This document shows, one piece after another, positions 33,056 to 41,917 of a DNA stretch of 64,000 nt. Origin of the DNA: Lachnospiraceae bacterium UBA7196 (GTDB lineage: Bacteria; Bacillota; Clostridia; Lachnospirales; Lachnospiraceae); assembly GCA_002490835.1 (NCBI GenBank), contig DKUU01000007.1, forward strand, positions 89,151-153,150, given 5' to 3'. The notes under the pieces are model-generated. The model had not been told where the DNA came from, searched no databases, and saw nothing but the letters and a program-made list of their open reading frames with translations. The first letter of the stretch is position 1. Each line of letters starts with the position of its first letter. The translations under genes were made by a program, and so were the position numbers.

Positions 33056-33709
33056 TTGGCGCGCAATAAATATCCCGAAGAAACCGTAAACCTGATTCTT
33101 GAGACAGCGACGCGGCTGTTTGTCCAAAAGGGCTATGAGCGGACTTCCATACAGGACATCATCGACAACCTCGGCGGATTGAGCAAGGGCGCGATCTATC
33201 ACCACTTCAAATCCAAAGAAGAGATACTCATTGCCGTGACAAACAAAATGTCGGAAGAGTCCAATAAAATGCTTTTAGAGATCAGGAGCGATCCCAATCT
33301 ATCGGGCAAGGAAAAGCTCAAAAGACTTTTGGAAGGCTCGCTGAACCGTCCCGTACACGACAGCATTTTTTCCGCCGCGCCGAATATCAAATCGAGTCCC
33401 GCGCTTGTTTCCAGTATTTTAATGGAGTCTGTGGAAACCGTTGCTCCCGAATACGTTCTGCCTATCATCGAGCAGGGGATCGGGGACGGCTCCATTCGGA
33501 CCGAGTATCCGGAGGAACTTGCGGAGCTTGTTATGCTTGTGGGAAATGTCTGGCTCGACCCTATGGTATTTGACGACGATCCCGAAAAAATATACAGGAA
33601 ATGCGTTATGTACGATAAAATGCTGCGAGGCTTCGGGCTGGATATTATGGACGAAAGTATGATTGAAAGATTACGCAGTCTTACAGAAATGTATTGCAAA
33701 AATAAGTAA
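33056..33709 (+). CDS. TetR-family regulator of the adjacent MFS transporter
   Basis: Repressor of 217 residues. The helix-turn-helix covers about 8-55 (VNLILETATRLFVQKGYERTS...IYHHFKSKEEIL). It starts at TTG 33056, with AGGAGGG 7 bases upstream. Its own promoter has a palindromic operator, and a matching one lies before the transporter gene 100 bases after its stop. The rest is a ligand domain with no visible substrate clue. Drug- or toxin-induced efflux is the usual function of such pairs. Confidence 0.92.
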   Translation: MARNKYPEETVNLILETATRLFVQKGYERTSIQDIIDNLGGLSKGAIYHHFKSKEEILIAVTNKMSEESNKMLLEIRSDPNLSGKEKLKRLLEGSLNRPVHDSIFSAAPNIKSSPALVSSILMESVETVAPEYVLPIIEQGIGDGSIRTEYPEELAELVMLVGNVWLDPMVFDDDPEKIYRKCVMYDKMLRGFGLDIMDESMIERLRSLTEMYCKNK

Positions 33710-33755
33710 AGCCTTTTTTCTGTCCTTTTGGGGCAGAAAAAAATTACCCATTTAT

Positions 33756-33772
33756 CATACCGACGGTAGGTA
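33756..33772 (+). promoter_or_regulatory. TetR operator before the MFS gene
   Basis: CATACCGACGGTAGGTA differs from 32999-33015 at three positions. It lies 37 bases before the MFS start. Confidence 0.65.
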
Positions 33773-33808
33773 TTAAAAAAATAGCAGCATAAAATTGGAG
33801 GTACAAAT

Positions 33809-35065
33809 ATGAACAAACTCTTTAGACGCGATTTTACAATGGTGGTGATCGGTCAGATTATCTCGCTTTTCGGCAACGCGATCCTGCGCTTTGCCCTGCC
33901 GCTTTACCTGCTTCGCGAGACGGATTCCTCGTCCCTGTTCGGCGCGGTAACAGCCTGCGCCTTTATCCCAATGGTGATTTTTTCTCTCTTTGGGGGCGTG
34001 ATTGCCGACAGAAAAAACAAGCGCAATATCATGGTGGCGCTTGATTTTACGACAGCGGCCGTCGTTTTGGGATTCAGCTTTGCTCTGGGAAGTGTTTCGC
34101 TGGTTCCTCTGATGATAGCGGTGCTGATGATACTGTACGGCATTTCGGGGATTTATCAGCCCGCTGTTCAGGCAAGCATACCGCTGATTGCGGATCAGCA
34201 AGTTCTCATGCAGGGCAATGCGGTGATCAATATGGTAAGCACTCTTGCGGGTCTGCTGGGACCGATCATCGGCGGCGTTTTGTTCGGCGCGTTCGGCATC
34301 ATGCCCATTCTGTATATCAGCGTCGGCTGCTTCGTTTTTTCGGCCGTTATGGAAATTTTCATCCATATCCCTTTTACAAAAAATGCCGACGGCAAGAGCA
34401 TTTTGGGCGCGGTAGGTTCCGATCTGTCGGACAGCTATCAATTTATCAAAAAGGATAAGCCGATTTTTATTTCGGTACTTGGTATCCTTGCGCTGTTCAA
34501 TCTGATTTTTTCGGCAATGTTGATCGTGGGGATTCCCGTGATCGTGGTGCAGATTTTGGGAATGTCCGATACCGCCCTTGGGATCACGCAGGGCGCAATG
34601 GGGCTGGGAGGACTTGCGGGAGGAATGATCGCGGGCGCGGTGGCTGGAAAAATCCGCTTAAAAAGCGGCTGGCTGTTTTTGATCATATGCTCACTGGCGG
34701 CGCTTTTTATGGGAATTTCCGTTTTGGAAACAGTACCGAAAAATATCGGCTTTATCATAATCACCGCCGTAAGCTTCGGCGTGATGTGCGCTTCCACAAT
34801 GTTCAGCGTCTCCCTCTTGACGGCGGTGCAGCAGCAAACCCCGCCTCAGCTTCTTGGCAAAATCATGGCTGTGTGCATTGCCGTGTCTGGCTGCTCCCAG
34901 CCTGTTGGACAGGCGGTATACGGCGTGTTGTTTGACGTTTTTGCCGATAAGCCGTATTTGGTCATGATAGGCGCGGCGGTTTTGGCTATGGCGGTTTCGC
35001 TGTACTCCAAAAAGGTGTTTGCGGTTTTGGAAAAAGAATCGAGCCAACCCCCGTTTTCACCATAA
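33809..35065 (+). CDS. Major facilitator superfamily transporter (MdtG/MefA-like)
   Basis: Membrane protein of 418 residues with twelve predicted helices. The cytoplasmic loop GGVIADRKNKRNIM (about 66-79) matches the MFS motif A. The start FTMVVIGQIISLFGNAI is typical of MFS multidrug or macrolide efflux proteins. GGAGG lies upstream of the ATG. It is under a TetR-type regulator with a matched operator. The substrate is not inferable from sequence. Confidence 0.9.
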   Translation: MNKLFRRDFTMVVIGQIISLFGNAILRFALPLYLLRETDSSSLFGAVTACAFIPMVIFSLFGGVIADRKNKRNIMVALDFTTAAVVLGFSFALGSVSLVPLMIAVLMILYGISGIYQPAVQASIPLIADQQVLMQGNAVINMVSTLAGLLGPIIGGVLFGAFGIMPILYISVGCFVFSAVMEIFIHIPFTKNADGKSILGAVGSDLSDSYQFIKKDKPIFISVLGILALFNLIFSAMLIVGIPVIVVQILGMSDTALGITQGAMGLGGLAGGMIAGAVAGKIRLKSGWLFLIICSLAALFMGISVLETVPKNIGFIIITAVSFGVMCASTMFSVSLLTAVQQQTPPQLLGKIMAVCIAVSGCSQPVGQAVYGVLFDVFADKPYLVMIGAAVLAMAVSLYSKKVFAVLEKESSQPPFSP

Positions 35066-35155
35066 GTATGAAAAAAGATACTATCACTAAAAAAAGACAG
35101 TACTTGTATGCGGGCCGGTTTCGCGGTAATTTAGTGCAAAAGAGGTGAATGACTT

Positions 35156-36055
35156 ATGCACTACACAGGAACGATATGGCGGCCGCCCTACGAGGCATCT
35201 TCCCTGCTCTTGGAAGTGACTGCCGGCTGCACGCATCACAAATGCAAATTCTGTACGCTTTACGCGGACCTGCCCTTTCGGTTTCGCATGTCGCCGTTTC
35301 AAGACATAGAGGCGGATCTGAAAGAGGCGCAGAAGCGATATCATTATTTTTACGGCAGGAAAGCGACACGGACGTTTCTGACCGGGGCGAATCCGTTTGT
35401 CCTGCAATTTGAAAGGTTGATGAAGATTGCGGAATTGATACATCAATATTTCCCGGAAATGGAGAGCATCGGCGGTTTCGCCAGAGTGACGGACGTTACC
35501 CTGAAAACGGATGAAGAACTGGCTGCCTTACACCATGCAGGCTATGACGGACTGACGATCGGCATCGAGACAGCCGACGACGAGGCGCTGCGGTTCATGG
35601 ATAAGGGCTATCTGGCGGCGGATATTCTAAAGCAGTGCGCAAGACTGGATTGGGCAGGCATCAGCTACCGCTTCTTTTATCTGACGGGTATCTCCGGCGC
35701 AGGGCGCGGGGAGGAAGGCGCGAGGCTGACCGCCGCTGTCTGCAACAGGCTGCATCCGACTCTGATCGGGGCGAATATGCTGACGGTATATCCGGATTCT
35801 GGGCTTTATCAGGAAATCAAACAAGGTAACTGGAAAGAGGAAAGCGAGCTGGAAAAGTACAGGGAAGTCCGCGCATTGGTGGAAGGCTTGGAAATCCCCA
35901 CGGAATTTGCCGCGCTGGGCGCATCCAACGCATTTCAGCTTTATGGCGTTTTGCCAAAGGATAAGCCCGCCCTGCTTAAGACACTTGACGGCATTATCGA
36001 CACCGTAAAGGAAGATGATCTGCGGGAATACCGCGAGCATCTCCCCCATTTATAG
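35156..36055 (+). CDS. Radical SAM protein
   Basis: Enzyme of 299 residues that would bind a 4Fe-4S cluster and S-adenosylmethionine. The cluster motif is GCTHHKCKFC near 24-33, with a Cx4CxxC spacing. The conserved GIETADDEAL lies near 143 and the rest is a TIM-barrel half. No SPASM or other extra domain is seen. It is followed after 9 bases by a paralogue of similar length, so the two may form a complex or act on the same pathway. The substrate is unknown. Confidence 0.85.
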   Translation: MHYTGTIWRPPYEASSLLLEVTAGCTHHKCKFCTLYADLPFRFRMSPFQDIEADLKEAQKRYHYFYGRKATRTFLTGANPFVLQFERLMKIAELIHQYFPEMESIGGFARVTDVTLKTDEELAALHHAGYDGLTIGIETADDEALRFMDKGYLAADILKQCARLDWAGISYRFFYLTGISGAGRGEEGARLTAAVCNRLHPTLIGANMLTVYPDSGLYQEIKQGNWKEESELEKYREVRALVEGLEIPTEFAALGASNAFQLYGVLPKDKPALLKTLDGIIDTVKEDDLREYREHLPHL

Positions 36056-36064
36056 GGGGCGCTT

Positions 36065-36946
36065 ATGCATTTTACAGGAAGAACATGGCGCCCGCCCTAT
36101 GAGGCGTCTTCCGTCATCATACAGGCGACTTCCGGCTGCACTTACCGAAAATGCCGTTTTTGCAACCTCTATCAGGACGAGTGTTTCCGCATGTCCCCGA
36201 TGGAAGAATTTGAAGAAGATCTGGCGGAGATTAAAAGATACCAGCCCTACGCAAGACGCATCTTCTGGACGGGGGCGAACCCGTTTTCCATGAGCTATGA
36301 GAACCTGAAACTTCGTGCGCTCACCGTGCGGGATTATCTCATCAAGTGTCAGACGATGGCGATGTTTGCGAGCATCCGGGATATCAGGGACAAGGAGGTC
36401 TGGCAGCTTAAAAAACTGCGGGCAATGGGGATCAACGGGCTGACCATAGGCACGGAGAGCGGGGACGATGAGACGCTTGCTCTGGCAGGAAAAGGCTATA
36501 CGGCGGCAGATATTTTGGAACAGTGCCGAAAACTGGACGAGGCGGGGATAGAATACTATGTTGTCTATATGACAGGGCTTGCGGGAAAGGGAAACGGGGA
36601 ACGAAATGCGGTAAACAGCGCAAGACTGTTCAGTCAGTTGAATTCGTATTTTATCTCTGTGGATTCCTTAACCCTGTTTGCGGGAACGGAATTATATCAA
36701 ATGGCGCAGGCAGGGCAGTTTATCCCAGCCGATGAAAAGGAACGCCTGCGGGAATTGCAGATATTTATTCAGAATCTGCAGATCAGGACGCACCTGTTTG
36801 CAAACACCAGTTCTAACTTTTACCCGGTCACCGCCTATCTGCCGAAGGAGCGGGAGGCCGTGGTCAGTGAGCTGCAGCATATCATGGACACGGTGAGCGA
36901 GGAGGAGATGGCGGACTACCGAAGGGAGTTGAAAGGGCTGGGGTAG
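36065..36946 (+). CDS. Radical SAM protein, paralogue of the preceding gene
   Basis: Enzyme of 293 residues. Its cluster motif GCTYRKCRFC near 24-33 and its opening MHFTGRTWRPPYEASSVI closely match the upstream gene, so this is a recent tandem duplicate. TIGTESGDDETLALAGKGY is near 140-158. Start ATG 36065 lies 9 bases after the previous stop. The pair may have diverged in substrate. Neither gene is fused to or beside a recognisable peptide substrate. Confidence 0.85.
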   Translation: MHFTGRTWRPPYEASSVIIQATSGCTYRKCRFCNLYQDECFRMSPMEEFEEDLAEIKRYQPYARRIFWTGANPFSMSYENLKLRALTVRDYLIKCQTMAMFASIRDIRDKEVWQLKKLRAMGINGLTIGTESGDDETLALAGKGYTAADILEQCRKLDEAGIEYYVVYMTGLAGKGNGERNAVNSARLFSQLNSYFISVDSLTLFAGTELYQMAQAGQFIPADEKERLRELQIFIQNLQIRTHLFANTSSNFYPVTAYLPKEREAVVSELQHIMDTVSEEEMADYRRELKGLG

Positions 36947-37022
36947 ACATAGGATTTTTATAGATTTCTAATAGTAAAAGTGGTAATGTATTATTTAAGG
37001 ACAAAATGATGGAGGTCGAATA

Positions 37023-37919
37023 TTGAAAAACAAAATTGCCAGAGGTCTTATTCGATTTTTAATAGAAGTGATCGTTATCATCCTATTAATTGTCGGAATC
37101 AGAATCGTTACAAATGGTATGTACCTTTGGGGTTTGCCTGATTTAGAAGATATTCAATCTGTTAATATCACATATCCGAGTGTAACAGTTGAGGTGAAAG
37201 AGATTTCGAGTCATGAGGATATTGAATTAGCGCTGAAGCTAACAGGATTTTTGAAATATGATTTATTTGAGAAAGCAGGCAGTGAAGAAGAACCTCTCAT
37301 TACAATGACCTGTTTTCTTAAGGATGGTACGGACAAGACGATCTCCGCTAATAATACGACTGTCTGGTGGAATAACAAAACTTATGCAATCAAAGACAAG
37401 GAAACATTTATCAACTTAGTCGAAGGAATTTTCTTTTTAGAAGATTTACAGGAAAGTCCTTTGACAGATAATGTGCCTGTTGTTGCCGGTGAGAATCAGG
37501 CAGAAGATTCAAATGTAATCAATGCCGAAGAATTGGCAGATACATTTGGCATTTCTATTGTATTACCCGAAAATTCCACTTGGATTGCAGACGAAAAATA
37601 TTATTTGGTTGACGAAAATAATTTAGAAATAACATACCATGATTTCATTGTTGATTCGGATTGTACTTTGCTGGTATCTAAAAATAGGAATCTGAATCTG
37701 CCGCAAAATGAATATGATGAAACACGAAATGAGTCTTGGGAAGGTAAAACAGTCAGCGGTCAAAACATTGTGGTAAAAGTACAGCATGAAAGCGATAACG
37801 GGAAAATGCTGCTTGCAACTTGGGAATATAACGAATACCAATTTGCAATAATCGGAGAAGATAAAGATGATTCCAAATCTATCCCCAAAACCGCATTGTA
37901 CATTATCTATAATTTGTAG
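37023..37919 (+). CDS. Membrane-anchored protein of unknown function
   Basis: Protein of 298 residues with one N-terminal membrane helix (about 10-30) and a large extracellular or periplasm-side part. The mature region is AT-rich in codon use and has no motif that I recognise. GGAGG precedes the start TTG at 37023. It sits alone between the radical SAM pair and an ECF-type promoter. A surface or envelope role is likely from topology only. Confidence 0.7.
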   Translation: MKNKIARGLIRFLIEVIVIILLIVGIRIVTNGMYLWGLPDLEDIQSVNITYPSVTVEVKEISSHEDIELALKLTGFLKYDLFEKAGSEEEPLITMTCFLKDGTDKTISANNTTVWWNNKTYAIKDKETFINLVEGIFFLEDLQESPLTDNVPVVAGENQAEDSNVINAEELADTFGISIVLPENSTWIADEKYYLVDENNLEITYHDFIVDSDCTLLVSKNRNLNLPQNEYDETRNESWEGKTVSGQNIVVKVQHESDNGKMLLATWEYNEYQFAIIGEDKDDSKSIPKTALYIIYNL

Positions 37920-37984
37920 GGCCGTATCTGGAAATATAGGTTTGCAAGTCCGTAATCTGGCACAATTCGAAAATTTTCGTTAAA

Positions 37985-38013
37985 TGAAACTTTCTGCCGT
38001 CATGATTCGTATT
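37985..38013 (+). promoter_or_regulatory. Sigma-W-like promoter before the gene at 38050
   Basis: TGAAAC (37985-37990), a 17-base spacer and CGTATT (38008-38013) match the Bacillus sigma-W/ECF form TGAAAC-N16/17-CGTA. An imperfect inverted repeat (37990-38003 and 38022-38036) covers the -35 to leader region. Confidence 0.5.
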
Positions 38014-38049
38014 AACAATAGATGACAGGCAGAAAGGCAGAAACGGCGG

Positions 38050-39012
38050 TTGGAGAGAACAGACTTTTTATTTCATACGGACAGAGTTCCCATTTTGGAT
38101 AACAGGGGCGTGCAGATCGACGAAGTGATTCTACCTGAGAGGATCACGCCCGTACCCAGAAGAAGGTGTGGCGTCTCTGATGGTCACACTTATTATAAAG
38201 GCGCGGGCATTATCTATCAGGGGCACTACGCCAATGAGCCGGATGCGGCTATGATTCGGCTGTCTGAAAACCCGATCGCTTATCAGCGTTACTCGGTGGT
38301 TTATCCCGAACTGTATCAGAAATACGGTATTTTTACCTTTTGTCATCAGCCTGTTTTTTCAGACTTTGAGGGCGGGTGCGGGCCAAAAGAAGAAAATCTG
38401 CCCGCAATGCAGGAAAAGTTTGCGCTGTCGGCAATTCAGGAAATCGTGGATGTATTGGAAACGCCGTTTCCGGATCACAAAATCTATGTGTATCGATTAA
38501 AGGAACTGCGGGGTTCCTATATGGATACGCTCAATCTGATCGAATATATTCTCAGTGAAAATTTTAACAGTGCATGGGACAAGAATATCTGGGCGGATAT
38601 CATGTGTTTTGGCTATGTGCGCGATCTGGCGGACTGGTTTGTCTCCGACGAACCGGCGCACAAACTGGGCACGATTTACGCGTTGCTTTCCTCTGTCATG
38701 AAAGCCGATAAATGTCTGTATGAGGACATTGTGCATGAGACGGTGGGGCTGGAGCAGTTGGGGGATATCTATCTGCCTTATGTGGCGGCAGCGATCGTGG
38801 AGCGGTATGTGCCGGGAAGTCTGGGCGGGCTTTCCGCAGAGGCGCCGTCTCCGGAGGTGATGGGGAAGCTGTGGGAAATGATTTACAGCGGAAAAGCCTG
38901 CTGTCATTTGGAAAAGGAAAGTGAGTGGGCGCACATCAGGGCGGATTTTATGCGGGAAATCCCAAGGCAGGCGGCTATGGTAAGGCAGGATTTGGCGCTG
39001 ATGCGACATTAA
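38050..39012 (+). CDS. Protein of unknown function
   Basis: Soluble protein of 320 residues. I do not recognise the family. It opens MERTDFLFHTDRVPILDNRG and has a patterned aromatic and histidine-rich middle (YRYSVVY..PELYQKYGIF; HQPVFSDF). No signal peptide or membrane helix is present. It starts at TTG 38050, with only a weak site (GGCGG). It follows an ECF-type promoter, so it is probably part of an envelope- or stress-response regulon; that is inference from the DNA only. Confidence 0.65.
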   Translation: MERTDFLFHTDRVPILDNRGVQIDEVILPERITPVPRRRCGVSDGHTYYKGAGIIYQGHYANEPDAAMIRLSENPIAYQRYSVVYPELYQKYGIFTFCHQPVFSDFEGGCGPKEENLPAMQEKFALSAIQEIVDVLETPFPDHKIYVYRLKELRGSYMDTLNLIEYILSENFNSAWDKNIWADIMCFGYVRDLADWFVSDEPAHKLGTIYALLSSVMKADKCLYEDIVHETVGLEQLGDIYLPYVAAAIVERYVPGSLGGLSAEAPSPEVMGKLWEMIYSGKACCHLEKESEWAHIRADFMREIPRQAAMVRQDLALMRH

Positions 39013-39037
39013 AATATCTGTTCTATTTTTGTATATA

Positions 39038-39046
39038 TGGTATAAT
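39038..39046 (+). promoter_or_regulatory. Extended -10 promoter of the YbaK gene
   Basis: TGGTATAAT (39038-39046) is an extended -10 box. No consensus -35 is seen. The next gene starts 106 bases downstream. Confidence 0.5.
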
Positions 39047-39151
39047 GTACGCGATGGCTGTAGTAAATGCCGATGGCAGTCACTACACCGCAGATTTTTC
39101 TAGCTTACACTGTAGGGATGACAAAACGAGTTTAATTAAGGAGAAAAAATC

Positions 39152-39619
39152 ATGGCAATCGAAAGAGTAAAAACCTATTTTAAGCAATTTGGAATGGAAG
39201 ATAAAATTCAGGAATTTGACGTCTCCAGCGCCACGGTGGAGCTGGCGGCAGCCGCCCTTTCCTGCGAGCCTGCAAGGATAGCGAAAACACTGTCCTTCAT
39301 GGTGGACGGAAACGCTCTGCTGATCGTGGCGGCAGGGGATGTGAAGATTGACAACCACAAGTATAAGGAGCAGTTTCACACAAAGGCTAAGATGCTGACG
39401 CCGCAGGAGGCGGAGACATTAGTGGGACATGCCGTGGGCGGTGTCTGCCCGTTTGCGGTAAATGAGGGCGTGAAAGTGTATCTGGACAAGTCGCTGAAAC
39501 GCTTTGAGACGGTATTTCCCGCCTGCGGCAGTTCCAACAGCGCGATTGAGCTGACGATTCCGGAATTGGAGAAATATTCGGGGTCTGCGGGTTGGGTAGA
39601 TGTCGGAAAAGGGGATTAG
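39152..39619 (+). CDS. YbaK/EbsC-family aminoacyl-tRNA deacylase
   Basis: Trans-editing protein of 155 residues. Conserved features are AKTLSFMVDGNALLIVAAGD, the Lys-rich VKIDNHKYKEQF, and the VGGVCPFAV loop. YbaK/ProX proteins remove mischarged Cys or Ala from tRNA-Pro. Lys near 47 in the AKTL motif and the VGGVCPF loop are the expected catalytic positions. AAGGAG precedes the ATG. It is a stand-alone gene with its own promoter. Confidence 0.9.
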   Translation: MAIERVKTYFKQFGMEDKIQEFDVSSATVELAAAALSCEPARIAKTLSFMVDGNALLIVAAGDVKIDNHKYKEQFHTKAKMLTPQEAETLVGHAVGGVCPFAVNEGVKVYLDKSLKRFETVFPACGSSNSAIELTIPELEKYSGSAGWVDVGKGD

Positions 39620-39699
39620 AAATGAGTATTTCAATATAAGGGTGGGAACAGTCGCTGTAGTTTTTGTTTTGCAGGCTGCGTATGAATTAACGGGTTAAT

Positions 39700-40497
39700 A
39701 TGGCAAGAATAATTAAAAAAGGATACCAATTAGAAAAAGAATATTATGAAATACGGAAGGCGCAGGTTGCTAAAAGTACGGATGATTTGAAGAAATTTGG
39801 CGTTGTTACTTTTGTAGCCATTATGATTTATGCCGTAGCTGTAATAATTGGTGCAATAGTGGACAAATTTATTGCAGTATTTTTACCAGCGACGATATGT
39901 TTTGGCATGGTTTTAATGATTATAGCGGTAGTGTATCTTAGTGATAATATTTTGAATCGTCCTGATACAGATATTCTTATTTCGGGAATACATGGAGAAA
40001 GAAATGCTACCAAACTGCTTGAGACACTCCCAGATTATTATACCGTATTCCAAAATGTGATACTTGTTGGCGCTGATAGGGAGAGTGAGATTGATAATAT
40101 AGTTGTTGGAAAAAGCGGAGTATTTATCATTGAAGTGAAAAATCATAATGGACATATCGTTGGCGACTTAAATGATAAATATTGGACACAGCATAAAATG
40201 GGACGCGGAGGAATCCCTTATACAAAAACCATGTACAGTCCTGTTAAGCAAGTTGGAACGCATATATATCATTTGGCAAATTATTTCAGACAGAGCGGTA
40301 TTAATACATATATTGAAGGTATGGTATATTTTGCAAATAAGGATTGTGAGTTAAGTCTTATAGGAAATAGCGGCATTTCTGTGTATTCAAGTTCTGGTGA
40401 CGATGAAGAATGTCTTTGCAGGCAAATTAAGTCAGGAAAACATAATTTGGATGTTAGAAGTGTAAAACGCATTTGTGAAATGATTGATCAATTATAA
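39700..40497 (+). CDS. NERD domain membrane protein
   Basis: Protein of 265 residues. Two membrane helices cover about 30-75. The NERD nuclease-related domain follows, with GERNATKLLETLPDYYTVFQ and DNIVVGKSGVFIIEVKNHNG, the PD-(D/E)xK-like core including IEVKN near 146. NERD proteins are implicated in nucleic-acid processing and often occur near defence or mobile genes. It is AT-rich. Its start at ATG 39700 has a poor ribosome binding site. No partner gene was seen. Confidence 0.85.
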   Translation: MARIIKKGYQLEKEYYEIRKAQVAKSTDDLKKFGVVTFVAIMIYAVAVIIGAIVDKFIAVFLPATICFGMVLMIIAVVYLSDNILNRPDTDILISGIHGERNATKLLETLPDYYTVFQNVILVGADRESEIDNIVVGKSGVFIIEVKNHNGHIVGDLNDKYWTQHKMGRGGIPYTKTMYSPVKQVGTHIYHLANYFRQSGINTYIEGMVYFANKDCELSLIGNSGISVYSSSGDDEECLCRQIKSGKHNLDVRSVKRICEMIDQL

Positions 40498-40512
40498 TAT
40501 GTGCGATTATGA

Positions 40513-40695
40513 GATGAGAGTGTCACATTTGAATTAAAAATTGCATATGAACATGAGGATTGCTATATAGTTACACGTTTATTTAATCAGAATGGAAAAA
40601 TAAAAATGGACTATACATATCAAAAAGTTATTCCAAAAGATGAACAGGAAACTATATATTTTGACAACATATATAATATGAGATTAAGTAACTAA
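40513..40695 (+). pseudogene. C-terminal remnant of an antitoxin YezG/DUF600-like gene
   Basis: The frame is open from a stop at 40510 to TAA 40695 (60 codons) but has no start codon. The product includes EHEDCYIVTRLFNQNGKIKM and DNIYNMRLSN, which resemble the C terminus of DUF600/YezG-type immunity proteins. It lies directly after the NERD gene and is AT-rich like it. The upstream part of the gene is missing. Confidence 0.45.
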
Positions 40696-40762
40696 TTTTT
40701 TGGAAGCAATATAACGAAATGATTCCGCCTGCATATGATATCATAATCGTTTTTTTAAGGAT

Positions 40763-41668
40763 ATGAATATGGATCGGATTCATCAGTTTTTATGTGAAGA
40801 AAAAGCAGAAAAGAGCGACTATGCGTTCCCGCCGCAGCATCAGAACAGGCAGCCCGGCTTTGAGTACGTCATGAAGCCGCTTCCTGCCTCGGAATGCGGG
40901 AAGCAGTGCAGAAAATTGGAAAACAAGGTCGCGCTAATTACGGGTGGAGACAGCGGGATCGGCAGAGCTGTCGCTTATGATTTTGTGAAAGAAGGCGCAG
41001 CGGTCGTAATCGTCTATTACGACGAGGAAGTTGATGCCAGGGATACAGCAGAAAGAATCAAGGAATTGGGCGGAGAATGTCTGCTCTTATGCGGTGATTT
41101 GAAGAATCCGGGCTTTGCGGCTCATTGTGTGGAAAAGACAATAGAGCGCTTTGGAAGGCTGGATATTTTGGTGAACAACCACGCCATGCAGTTTATTCAC
41201 AGAAGCATTCTGGATATCCCGCATGAGGAATTGGAATTTATTTTCAGGAACAATGTGTTTTCCTTCTTTTATCTGATTCAGTCAGCGCTGCCCCATATGA
41301 AAAAGGGCGCAAGCATCATTAATACCACCTCCGTGACCGCTTATGAGGGCAACAAGGATTTGATTGATTACAGCGCTACCAAAGGCGCGATCGTGGCGTT
41401 GACCAGATCCCTGTCTCTTTCGCTGGCGGAAAAAGGAATCCGCGTCAACGGGGTTGCGCCGGGGCCAATCTGGACGCCGCTCATTCCTTCTTCCTATTCA
41501 GCCGGGGAGGTTGCCACATTTGGTAAGAAAACTTCCCATGTGCCTATGGACAGGGCAGGACAGCCGTGCGAGGTGTCACCGTGCTATGTATTTCTTGCGT
41601 CCGACGATGCCAGCTATATGACAGGGCAGGTGCTGCATCCGAACGGCGGGACGATCGTCGGGTCATAG
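40763..41668 (+). CDS. Short-chain dehydrogenase/reductase family oxidoreductase
   Basis: Enzyme of 301 residues. The NAD(P)-binding motif is TGGDSGIGRAVA near 60-71, followed by the catalytic Ser-Tyr-Lys set (NTTSVTAYEG...YSATKGA). A 50-residue N-terminal extension precedes the Rossmann fold, a feature of the YdaD/general stress SDR group. It ends GQVLHPNGGTIVGS. The start is ATG 40763 with AAGGA upstream. The substrate is unknown. Confidence 0.9.
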   Translation: MNMDRIHQFLCEEKAEKSDYAFPPQHQNRQPGFEYVMKPLPASECGKQCRKLENKVALITGGDSGIGRAVAYDFVKEGAAVVIVYYDEEVDARDTAERIKELGGECLLLCGDLKNPGFAAHCVEKTIERFGRLDILVNNHAMQFIHRSILDIPHEELEFIFRNNVFSFFYLIQSALPHMKKGASIINTTSVTAYEGNKDLIDYSATKGAIVALTRSLSLSLAEKGIRVNGVAPGPIWTPLIPSSYSAGEVATFGKKTSHVPMDRAGQPCEVSPCYVFLASDDASYMTGQVLHPNGGTIVGS

Positions 41669-41743
41669 AAATGATATATCATGCAGAGCGGGCGAGTGAA
41701 GGGCTATGGACTATTTGTCGATAGCCTTTTATTATTTGATAAA

Positions 41744-41813
41744 GGTTTCATTCCCTTTCAGACGGGGTTTCGTTCCCTTCAGGCTGACAAGACAATATTC
41801 CTGCCGATATAAT
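41744..41813 (+). promoter_or_regulatory. LytTR-type direct repeat and promoter of the third LytTR/GHKL operon
   Basis: GGTTTCATTCCCTTTCAG (41744-41761) and GGTTTCGTTCCCTTCAG (41766-41782) repeat at 22-bp spacing. They abut a promoter with CTGACA (41784-41789), an 18-base spacer and TATAAT (41808-41813). LytTR regulators bind direct repeats at this position, so autoactivation by the downstream regulator is likely. Confidence 0.6.
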
Positions 41814-41917
41814 AGTAAAGTAAAAACAACAGCTGCGGGAAATCTATGCCCTGAAAGATTTTACAATGCTAATTTCATTAATACTGAGAGAAAAACAGCG
41901 TGAAAATGGAGAAAAGA

